From Flavobacteriales bacterium (GTDB taxonomy: Bacteria; Bacteroidota; Bacteroidia; NS11-12g; UBA955), in assembly GCA_947472115.1 (NCBI GenBank), contig CANIZU010000020.1:1-16450 (forward strand): a stretch of 16,450 nt of DNA. Direction: 5' to 3'. A model generated the notes under the pieces. The model ran no database searches. It was not told where the DNA came from and saw only the letters and a list, made by a program, of their open reading frames with translations. A program made the translations under genes and the position numbers. Each line of letters opens with the position of its first letter. The stretch's first letter is position 1. Below, one piece after another: positions 1-6,562 of the stretch.

Positions 1-693
1 CACTCATTTACGAACATTGAAGGAGCCGACGAGGATATCGATGTGAGTCCATACATGAGAGTGAGCGAATACCAACCCAAATATTGGTTTCATAAATTCC
101 AACATATTTACGGTTTGTTGCTTTATTCACTGTCTTATATCATGTGGATTTTCTATCAAGATTTTGTCAAATATTTCACAGGAAAGATAGGAGATAGAGA
201 TATCAAAACCCCATTAACCGTAACCGATCATATTATATTCTGGGCAACGAAGTTGGGTTATATCGCCATTTTTATTGGATTTCCGATGTATTACGTTGGA
301 TTGGGTACTACCTTGATTGGTTATTCTATTGCGGCATTGACAACCGGGTTTGTAATTGCGGTGGTTTTCCAATTGGCACACGTAGTAGAGGATGTTACAT
401 TTGTCGGCAAAACATCACCAGTTACAAACGTTGAATCAGACTGGGCTACGCATCAAATTCTAACAACAGCCAACTTTGGTACCAAAAGCAAATCATTGGC
501 TTGGTTATTGGGTGGTTTGAACTTCCAAGTTGAACACCATTTGTTCCCAAAAATTTCGCACGTGCATTATCCAAAAATCAACAAAATTGTGAGAGAGACA
601 TGTGAGGAATTTAATGTGATGTACAAGGAATTCCCAACCATGTTGAGTGCAATCCACTCTCATCTGTTGCATTTGAAGCAAATCGGCGCTTAA
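1..693 (+). CDS. Acyl-CoA / membrane fatty acid desaturase, C-terminal part (5' end outside window)
   Basis: The frame is open from base 1, so this is the 3' part of a longer gene (230 codons seen); the first ATG inside (43) is not the start. Membrane desaturases use a di-iron centre held by three histidine boxes to introduce double bonds into fatty acyl chains, normally with an electron donor such as ferredoxin or cytochrome b5. The first visible residues (HSFTNIEG) look like the end of the second box (HNxxHH type). The third box, QVEHH followed by LFP, is at bases 526-549. Between them are hydrophobic stretches at about residues 35-55 and 80-120 consistent with membrane helices, and the WFHKFQHIY segment typical of linoleoyl-CoA (delta-6-like) desaturases of Bacteroidota. 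The family is clear; the regiospecificity cannot be read from sequence. The first histidine box and any fused N-terminal domain lie outside the window. Confidence 0.9.
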   Translation, partial: HSFTNIEGADEDIDVSPYMRVSEYQPKYWFHKFQHIYGLLLYSLSYIMWIFYQDFVKYFTGKIGDRDIKTPLTVTDHIIFWATKLGYIAIFIGFPMYYVGLGTTLIGYSIAALTTGFVIAVVFQLAHVVEDVTFVGKTSPVTNVESDWATHQILTTANFGTKSKSLAWLLGGLNFQVEHHLFPKISHVHYPKINKIVRETCEEFNVMYKEFPTMLSAIHSHLLHLKQIGA

Positions 694-701
694 TTTCTTT
701 G

Positions 702-732
702 TTTGATTTAGCATTTTTCTGCTTTATCATTG
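702..732 (+). promoter_or_regulatory. Candidate Bacteroidota promoter for the ATP12-like gene
   Basis: TTTG at 702-705, a 19-bp spacer, then TATCATTG at 725-732, which differs in one position from the phylum -7 consensus TAnnTTTG. The expected transcription start is around 738, about 8 bases before the ATG at 746. It lies in the 52-bp gap after the desaturase. The match is good but imperfect. Confidence 0.35.
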
Positions 733-745
733 CCATGAGTCTATC

Positions 746-1477
746 ATGAGAAATATTGGTGTACCCTATGGATTGAAAGTGAGTCCGCTGCGAAGCGACC
801 ACTCAGTAGTAATTGATGCAAATGGCAATCCATTAAAAACGCATCTAAAAACAGCCTTCATCCCAATGCCCACCAAAGTGGTGCATCAATTGGTAGAAGA
901 TATTAATGAACTTCCTATCAATGCAGAACTCACGGAAAGCCTGGTTTTTTGTTTGTTGAGCACGTTTAGCATCGAAGAATCGCCCAACTTTCAGTTGTAT
1001 TTAGATACCGATTTACAATGGGATGCCGCCTACAGATTGTCCGACGATGATGAGATTGCTACATTACAGCATCAGAGCATCGCAGGGATCACGAAAAGGC
1101 TAAAGGATGGATACGCATCACTTCCAATAAATCCATCGGCTACCATTGAAGAAATGCAGTCTGCGGGTATTGAATTTGTGCCTACGGAAATTCTTGATTA
1201 TTGGAAAGAATATACAACCGACTTCAATCAGTATCAAATCTATGTTGTAGAGCTCCTACAAAGCATTTTTGGTGGAATTCACCTGTCGATGATATTGCTA
1301 TGGGTAAATGGCAAAGTATCTGGCGAAGACCTGATGAAATCCTCTCTGTTTCTGAGCTGCTACAAAGAAGATTTGGAAAGTCCCAAATTTAGCAAGCAGG
1401 AAAGAGCCGATATTGAATATTTCTCTAAGCGATTGGCGTCTTTGCGTGAATCACTGAATCAACTCTCGAGTAAATAA
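746..1477 (+). CDS. Probable ATP12-family chaperone (F1-ATPase assembly factor-like), divergent
   Basis: A 243-aa soluble protein with no signal peptide. Its layout follows the ATP12 family, which in mitochondria and alphaproteobacteria binds the free F1 alpha subunit during ATP synthase assembly. The N-terminal stretch (residues about 10-48) has the family's beta-rich pattern: VVIDANGNPLKT resembles the usual 'LLDGRPVKTP', followed by a PMPTKVVHQLVEDI helix. The helical C-terminal half carries a D-x-AYRLSDDDEIATLQ segment (compare the family's 'CYRA..PEEL..RQ'), and later SIFGGIHLSMILLWVNGKVSGEDL (split 170-180 and 181-193), the position of the family's '..TGSLVLALA...G..'. This is pattern matching by eye, and identity is low. 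ATG 746 is the first start after an in-frame TGA at 704. No ATP synthase gene is in view. The gene stands alone and converges on the 481-aa T9SS protein. Confidence 0.55.
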   Translation: MRNIGVPYGLKVSPLRSDHSVVIDANGNPLKTHLKTAFIPMPTKVVHQLVEDINELPINAELTESLVFCLLSTFSIEESPNFQLYLDTDLQWDAAYRLSDDDEIATLQHQSIAGITKRLKDGYASLPINPSATIEEMQSAGIEFVPTEILDYWKEYTTDFNQYQIYVVELLQSIFGGIHLSMILLWVNGKVSGEDLMKSSLFLSCYKEDLESPKFSKQERADIEYFSKRLASLRESLNQLSSK

Positions 1478-1521
1478 ACGCCGTTTGGTCGTGGAACCAC
1501 AGATAAGAGGAGTATTCCGCC

Positions 1522-2967
1522 TTACTTAACCGATAATCCTTTGGTAATAACGTATCCTTCGCCTTCGATCACTACCCAGAGCAATTTGCTCTCACCTGCA
1601 GGAATCGAACAACGTACTTCGTTTAATCCATCAACTTCGGTCTGATAAACAACCTGTCCAAGAGTATTTATCATTGAGACTCTTTTGATTGATTGGGTGG
1701 CACGAATCGTGAAATCTCCGTCGGTAGGATTTGGGAATAGGGCTAGTCCCACATTGGACTGAACTGGATTCAATCTTGCAGAATTCATGTCCAAACTCAG
1801 ATCTTCCAAATAAATCACACTTGTAGGTGCGCTAGCTAGCTGAAAGGTAGAATCAGTTAGAAATCCACCAACGGTTGCTTTTGTGGGTGTAGAGGTGTAT
1901 CCAGGTATCCAAACGACATTTTCGGCAAATAAGGTATAATTGGCTGGGACAGTGGCAGTGCTATTCTGAGAAAACATCGCCGAGCCTACTAGCGTATCCG
2001 CATCAAAAAAGTTTACCATTACGGAAACTCTATCGCCGGTTGATAAGCTGCCTTTCCAATAGCCGCGCAAACTTGCATAGCGATTCGTTACTGCAAAACT
2101 TGGTAAGTCCATTGCTCCAGCCGAATACGATGGGTTTTGTGAAATGACCCATGAAGGCAATATTTCTGTGCCCGACTGCATCACAACGGGCCGCTGTTTG
2201 AGGATTAAGGCATATCCAGTCCTCGCCGAGGTTGATTGCAATGCAAATTGTTGTAAACCCGCAATTTTGCCAACTTTTTCTTCATAGGCATCTAGCGAAG
2301 TATACCAAGATGAGGGTTTTAATACGCTCAAGCCACCCCACGATTCAAAATCTAGGTTCGCCGTAGCCGCAGTTTTTCCGTCGGGAAAGGAGATGTTGTA
2401 AATGGAAATACTACCTGATGAATTTGGCGTTCCTGATGCGATGCTGCTAGCAATGTAGATGAATGCTGAATCGGCGACCAATCCGGGAATTGTATGGATA
2501 TAGGTTAGGGGGATAGTGACTGAATTGTCGGCCGAACCTGCCGCATCAGCAATCAAATAAAACTGTTGAAGGACCATAGGCATGGGGTCAACGCCCTTGG
2601 TGAAACCTACGATAACAACGGCCGTGTCTGAGCCCAAATTGCTGCTATTGTAGTTTATTTTAATGCTGCCAGGTGTTCCGCTAATGGGATAACCCCCGTT
2701 TAAAATGCCAGGGTAGGCGGCACCCACTTCGAGTGCGTAACTGATTGTTTTATTCGATAGGCTATTGGATAACTTTATTCCACGCGCATTGCCCGCTGTT
2801 TTGGATGAGTCTAAACTTACATTGCCAATAACCATCCACTTGTTGGGGACTTTGAACTGAGTCTGATTCCAGTTGTTAAAGCCACCATTAACGATGGTCT
2901 CTTGCGCATGAAGTTGGGTAAATGAACTGCAGAAGGCAGCGAAGATTATAGATAAAATTCTATTCAT
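1522..2967 (-). CDS. Exported T9SS-sorted protein with two lectin-like beta modules
   Basis: 481 aa. A signal peptide (residues 1-22, ending LHAQ) precedes the mature start ETIVNGG. Two related all-beta modules follow. Residues about 23-200 open with 'NGGFNNWN...PNKW' and about 204-405 with 'NLDFESW...PSSW', an opening common in putative carbohydrate-binding modules of Bacteroidota surface proteins. Residues 410-481 form a type A T9SS C-terminal sorting domain (LFPNPTDGDF, then a turn NTLGQVV, then short beta strands), so the protein should cross the outer membrane by T9SS and be anchored or released at the surface. I see no catalytic motif. It lies 70 bp downstream of the PKD-repeat protein on the same strand, and the two may be co-expressed. 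Ligand binding is inferred from the modules only. Confidence 0.75.
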   Translation of the reverse strand: MNRILSIIFAAFCSSFTQLHAQETIVNGGFNNWNQTQFKVPNKWMVIGNVSLDSSKTAGNARGIKLSNSLSNKTISYALEVGAAYPGILNGGYPISGTPGSIKINYNSSNLGSDTAVVIVGFTKGVDPMPMVLQQFYLIADAAGSADNSVTIPLTYIHTIPGLVADSAFIYIASSIASGTPNSSGSISIYNISFPDGKTAATANLDFESWGGLSVLKPSSWYTSLDAYEEKVGKIAGLQQFALQSTSARTGYALILKQRPVVMQSGTEILPSWVISQNPSYSAGAMDLPSFAVTNRYASLRGYWKGSLSTGDRVSVMVNFFDADTLVGSAMFSQNSTATVPANYTLFAENVVWIPGYTSTPTKATVGGFLTDSTFQLASAPTSVIYLEDLSLDMNSARLNPVQSNVGLALFPNPTDGDFTIRATQSIKRVSMINTLGQVVYQTEVDGLNEVRCSIPAGESKLLWVVIEGEGYVITKGLSVK

Positions 2968-2986
2968 GATTTTTTTATATGATTAA

Positions 2987-3009
2987 GGGCGGTGAAAAAT
3001 TCACCGCCC
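2987..3009 (-). terminator. GC-rich hairpin between the two T9SS-protein genes
   Basis: A perfect 10-bp stem (2987-2996 pairs with 3000-3009; arms GGGCGGTGAA and TTCACCGCCC) with a 3-nt loop. It sits 28 bp past the stop of the PKD-repeat gene and 19 bp before the start codon of the 481-aa gene. The long T run (3010-3015) is on the plus strand; on the minus strand, where transcription runs, the stem is followed only by TTAATCATAT. It may be a weak terminator, an attenuator in the 5' leader of the 481-aa gene, or an mRNA-processing or stability stem. Confidence 0.5.
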
Positions 3010-3037
3010 TTTTTTAAATTTAATTTGAAATCAATTC

Positions 3038-5179
3038 TTAATGCGTGATCATCACACTTTCGGTTCTATTACCCGTAGCGTTTTTGATTGAAATCTGATA
3101 GATGCCATCGGCCCAATTCTTAGAATCTAAATAAGTGATACCTGAATTGTCGCCCTGCGCAATTATTTGGCCTGTGCTGCTATATACCACATAGTTAGAT
3201 TTTTCACTACCTAAATTAATATAGAAACCTGCATCGGCTGGGTTAGGGTAGCTGCTGCTGCCAACACTTCCGTTGCTATTTGACTTATTAGAACGTGTTT
3301 TAAGAACTTTTACTGTGTAGCAGTATACTGTTGAGCAAGTTCCTGTAGAATCATAAGCTGTCAAACAAACTGTATACGCTCCGGAAGCAGAGAATTGGTG
3401 AATTGGTGTCTTGTCCTTGCTAGCTGCAGTACTGTCGCCGAAGTTCCAAACATATGATTTTGCTCCAGTACTTGTGTTCTTAACATACATTTTGCCATTT
3501 GATGCAACGCTATCAACTGTAAAGCTTGCTTTGGCAGCACATGGCAGGCAATCAACTTTGATGCTCGAGCAAATCATGGTGTCGCAACCCTTACAAGAAT
3601 CGGTGTATTTGATACAAACGGTATAGGTTCCTGTAGCCTTAAATGTATGACTCGCAACTCGACCATTGTAAGTTGTTGTTGCGCCACTATTTCCAACCAA
3701 AATTGAATATTTGAAACAGTTGCTGGTGGTACTCATGTTCTTTCCTTCGAAAGTATAAACGTTGCATTTATTAGCATAGGTCAAATTGGCGCCTGCTGCA
3801 GCCCAATTGCACTTAGAAGTGGTAGGCTTACAAGTGACATTGAACATTGAATAAGTTTGGGTATCGCATCCGGTACAAATGTTTGAATATTTAGCAATGA
3901 TTGCGAATTTGCCTGTATCAGAGAAAGTGTAAGTTCCTAAACGACCTGCAGGAAGTGGATATAATTTGCCAGTTTTTAGATCGTACACACTCAATTGATA
4001 TTTGATGCAACTGTCAGTGAACAAGGTCATCTCAAATGTATAAACATTGCACTTGTTTCCATATCCCACTTTGATTGCAGCTTTTTCCCATTTGCAATTC
4101 TTAGTTGTTGTTGGGACAACGATTTCTACTTTTTTACAGATGTAAGTGTAGCATTTTTTTGTTGAATTGTAGATTTTTACGCAAACTTCGTAAATGCCAG
4201 ACTTCTTGTAAACGTGTGAAGGATCGCCTCCAGTTGAGGTGGTGCCATCACCCCACGACCAAGTGTATGTTGTTCCAGTTCCACCGTTTGATGTCGCATA
4301 GAACTTATATGTACTGTCGTTTAGTTTTTTCCAACTGTAAGAACCAATCAAACTACATGGACTTTCAATTACTATGGTTTTGCAGATTTTGATTTTGCAC
4401 TTACCAGTTTTATCTGTGATGGTAACACAAACTGTATATGTTCCTGGTTTAGCGTATTCGTGGTATGGGTCTATGCCTTTGCCCGTCTTTCCGTCGCCAA
4501 AACTCCACTCATACGTGTATCCGGTATTGCTGCTTGCTTTGAAGCGGACCTTTCCGCCGGTGTTGGTGAATCCAATTTCGCCTTTTAAATTACATGGCGT
4601 TCCACAGCTGATTTTTACTTCTTTACAGAAAGTGGCTGTACAAACTTTTCCAGTTGCTGAATCTTTCCATGAAGCAGTAACACAAACCTTGTAGACACCC
4701 TCAGACATGTAAGTGTGGGTTGGGTCGGTGCCTTTGCCTTCCGTTTTATCGCCAAAGTTCCAAGTATATGTTGCTCCTTTTTGATTTGATGAAGCGACGA
4801 AGAATCCTTTCTTACAATCGTTTTTGAAAGAAAACTCAGTTGTTAGCTTACAATCACATGAAACCACAGTAACAGTTGTGCAAACAGAAGTGTCAAACTT
4901 CTTACACGTGTTTAACAATTTCGCGCAAACCGTATAGGTTCCTGCCGCTGAAAAAGTGTAAGTGACTTTGCTGCCTGTAGCTACTGCACTTGTTCCGTTA
5001 TTAATGGTCCATTTAACAGTTGCGCAAGAATCGGCTACCAATGTTCCTTCTGTAACAAATACTGCAGTTAAACAGTTGGTGGTAACACCCACTTTCATGC
5101 GGGCCGCTGTTTGGGCTTGGGCTGAATTTCCAAGAAGGAATATCAAAGCCAAGGTGAAAAATTGTATTGTTTTTTTCAT
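3038..5179 (-). CDS. Large exported PKD-repeat, cysteine-rich T9SS surface protein
   Basis: ATG at 5179 gives 713 aa and starts a classic signal peptide (MKKTIQFFTL...AQAQ). A GTG six codons upstream (5197) would put charged residues ahead of it and is less likely. Seven PKD-like Ig-fold repeats of about 80-90 aa follow. Four carry the family hallmark: YTWNFGD (about residue 138), YEWSFGDG (223), YTWSWGDG (305) and YVWNFGD (576), each followed by an H-x-Y/F...G-x-Y-x-V-C segment. Repeats five and six (about 362-550) are near-duplicates sharing NKCNVYTFE. The protein has about 38 cysteines, many in the spacing C-x9-C-x4-C at repeat ends, which suggests disulfide-stapled modules. A T9SS C-terminal sorting domain closes the protein (about 643-713, SSYPNPADAGFY). 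PKD arrays usually act as adhesive stalks or spacers; no catalytic domain is visible. Role inferred: cell-surface or adhesin-like. Confidence 0.8.
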   Translation of the reverse strand: MKKTIQFFTLALIFLLGNSAQAQTAARMKVGVTTNCLTAVFVTEGTLVADSCATVKWTINNGTSAVATGSKVTYTFSAAGTYTVCAKLLNTCKKFDTSVCTTVTVVSCDCKLTTEFSFKNDCKKGFFVASSNQKGATYTWNFGDKTEGKGTDPTHTYMSEGVYKVCVTASWKDSATGKVCTATFCKEVKISCGTPCNLKGEIGFTNTGGKVRFKASSNTGYTYEWSFGDGKTGKGIDPYHEYAKPGTYTVCVTITDKTGKCKIKICKTIVIESPCSLIGSYSWKKLNDSTYKFYATSNGGTGTTYTWSWGDGTTSTGGDPSHVYKKSGIYEVCVKIYNSTKKCYTYICKKVEIVVPTTTKNCKWEKAAIKVGYGNKCNVYTFEMTLFTDSCIKYQLSVYDLKTGKLYPLPAGRLGTYTFSDTGKFAIIAKYSNICTGCDTQTYSMFNVTCKPTTSKCNWAAAGANLTYANKCNVYTFEGKNMSTTSNCFKYSILVGNSGATTTYNGRVASHTFKATGTYTVCIKYTDSCKGCDTMICSSIKVDCLPCAAKASFTVDSVASNGKMYVKNTSTGAKSYVWNFGDSTAASKDKTPIHQFSASGAYTVCLTAYDSTGTCSTVYCYTVKVLKTRSNKSNSNGSVGSSSYPNPADAGFYINLGSEKSNYVVYSSTGQIIAQGDNSGITYLDSKNWADGIYQISIKNATGNRTESVMITH

Positions 5180-5346
5180 GAGTTGTTTCTCTAACACGAA
5201 GTTAGACCTTCTTTGTTTAAGATTTGTTGTCCGACCGAATGAGTTTTGTTGAATTTATCTCATTCATGACGTTTTAATGATAATTCATACTGAGTTACCC
5301 ACCAAACAGCCAATAAAATCAGCGACTATAATTGAATGTCAGAAGC

Positions 5347-5871
5347 TTAGTAAACGAACGTTGCGCAAGTTTCTGGATTTACAATCTTGGAACTCTTCCG
5401 TCCGCCATTCATTATACAATGAATAAAATGGGTTTGAGATTCAAACTGATTGTATAGCAAATTGTTACAAACGGTAACCCTTGGGTAGTATTTGATGTTT
5501 TTTGCCTCCAAGAAACACCAAATGGCATCGTCTTCAACAGAATAACCCAAAAATGCGAGGTTGATTCGTTTGCTTCCCACTTGAACAGTGAGACCTGTCT
5601 GCATCAAAACAGATAACAACTGCTGATTGGCCGGTGTGATATTGCTGAGGTCGATTGCTTTGCCAGCGGTTTGCGAAAGATTCAGTTGGACATCGTTCAT
5701 GTTGAGTTTGCAACTCACTCGAATGTCTTTTTTTGCCGTTTCGATGCTTACTTCGGTAACGCCGACATAATAAGGATGTGCGGTGCTGCCCAGAAATGCC
5801 AAGACCAAAGTGATTGCAAAATTCACAATGAAATGTTGGGGGCACTTGGAGAGATGATTAGAAATCGACAT
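5347..5871 (-). CDS. DUF6702-type exported protein
   Basis: 174 aa. A hydrophobic segment at residues 14-30 forms a signal peptide. The mature protein begins with HPYYVGVTEV (32-41), followed by the RVSCKLNMNDVQ strand pattern that I recognise from the Bacteroidota family DUF6702 ('HPfHvSvTEi...'). Function is unknown. Members lie next to HupE/UreJ-type membrane proteins and M1 peptidases in other Bacteroidota as I recall, and the same three families are adjacent here. The gene is divergent from the HupE-type gene with only 38 bp between start codons. The mature part has several cysteines (about residues 54, 119 and 135, and near the C-terminus), which could form disulfides. I see no enzymatic motif and no T9SS domain. 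Confidence 0.7.
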   Translation of the reverse strand: MSISNHLSKCPQHFIVNFAITLVLAFLGSTAHPYYVGVTEVSIETAKKDIRVSCKLNMNDVQLNLSQTAGKAIDLSNITPANQQLLSVLMQTGLTVQVGSKRINLAFLGYSVEDDAIWCFLEAKNIKYYPRVTVCNNLLYNQFESQTHFIHCIMNGGRKSSKIVNPETCATFVY

Positions 5872-5893
5872 AATAAATCGAACTTTGCGCTAA

Positions 5894-5901
5894 CAAATAT
5901 A
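5894..5901 (-). promoter_or_regulatory. -7 element (TATATTTG) upstream of the DUF6702 gene
   Basis: On the minus strand TATATTTG is an exact match to the Bacteroidota -7 consensus TAnnTTTG. It is 22 bp from the ATG at 5871, inside the 38-bp divergent intergenic region. No convincing -33 TTTG is found at 19-23 bp, so the promoter may be weak or regulated. Confidence 0.4.
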
Positions 5902-5909
5902 ACACTGCA

Positions 5910-6503
5910 ATGGGCGAAAATTTCTTATGGTTTCAAACAGGCTTTGAGCACATCACTGATTTGGCTGGATACGACCACATGTTATTTTTGTTGATTCTCT
6001 GCAGTGTGTATAGTTTTCGCAACTGGGATTGGCTGATTTTGATCACCGCTTTTACCATCGGACATTGCATCACTTTGGCGCTTAGCGTGTTGAATATCAT
6101 TCGATTGCCTAGTTCTTTGATCGAATTTTTGATTCCACTGACAATCCTGATTTCCGCCATCTTTCGGTGGATTCAGGTAGAAAAAAACGAGAATAAATCG
6201 TATCAAAAAGATCAAAAAGTATACGCCGTAACCTTGCTCTTTGGCCTGATTCATGGCCTTGGGTTTAGCAATATGCTGCGTTCTCTACTCGGTTCCCAAG
6301 CCGATATTTTGCAACCCTTACTGTTCTTTAATTTGGGCCTAGAAGTAGGTCAAATAGTGATAGTGTTGTTTTCACTTGTTACAATTACCTCCCTCAATGA
6401 ATATGCGCATATCCCTCGGTTTTATTTGGTTCGTGGCATCGCCATTCCAGTGGGTTTTGTGTCGCTTTGGCTCATGTTTGAACGCGCCCATGCCATGTTT
6501 TAA
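5910..6503 (+). CDS. HupE/UreJ-type polytopic membrane protein
   Basis: 197 aa with about six hydrophobic segments (roughly 22-36, 41-60, 67-87, 104-121, 135-160, 172-190). It carries the conserved polar signatures of the HupE/UreJ_2 family: H14, GYDHMLFL (20-27), FTIGHCITLAL (48-58), E72, FGLIHGLGFS (111-120) and FNLGLEVGQ (140-148). Classical HupE and UreJ are proposed nickel permeases of hydrogenase and urease clusters, and the intramembrane His/Asp/Glu residues are the likely metal ligands. No hydrogenase or urease gene is nearby. In this Bacteroidota subgroup the substrate is unproven, and coupling to the neighbouring zinc peptidase or DUF6702 protein is only a guess. Its TAA overlaps by one base an ATG at 6503, but that ATG is probably not used by the next gene. 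Confidence 0.8.
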   Translation: MGENFLWFQTGFEHITDLAGYDHMLFLLILCSVYSFRNWDWLILITAFTIGHCITLALSVLNIIRLPSSLIEFLIPLTILISAIFRWIQVEKNENKSYQKDQKVYAVTLLFGLIHGLGFSNMLRSLLGSQADILQPLLFFNLGLEVGQIVIVLFSLVTITSLNEYAHIPRFYLVRGIAIPVGFVSLWLMFERAHAMF

Positions 6504-6514
6504 TGCGTTTTGTG

Positions 6515-6522
6515 TATTTTTG
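6515..6522 (+). promoter_or_regulatory. -7 element (TATTTTTG) upstream of the M1 peptidase
   Basis: An exact TAnnTTTG match just after the stop of the HupE-type gene; the same octamer serves as the -7 element of the tRNA-Ser gene in this window. It predicts a transcription start near 6528, downstream of the ATG at 6503, which supports the peptidase start at 6563. No good -33 TTTG is visible at 19-23 bp. Confidence 0.35.
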
Positions 6523-6562
6523 TAAAATGTCCCTTTTGCTAGGGAACGAAAATTCTAAATTG

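Noticed and set aside
4105..4694. Plus-strand frames opposite the PKD-repeat gene
   Set aside because: They are shadows of the repetitive minus-strand gene; no signal peptide, domain or promoter.
5180..5346. Search for a promoter of the PKD-repeat gene
   Set aside because: No exact TAnnTTTG with a spaced TTTG was found on the minus strand in this 167-bp gap; I see only AT-rich sequence and make no call.
6503..6562. ATG overlapping the HupE-type stop as the peptidase start
   Set aside because: It would place 20 residues ahead of a clean MKK signal peptide, and a -7 element at 6515-6522 lies within it. Translational coupling through TAATG cannot be wholly excluded.
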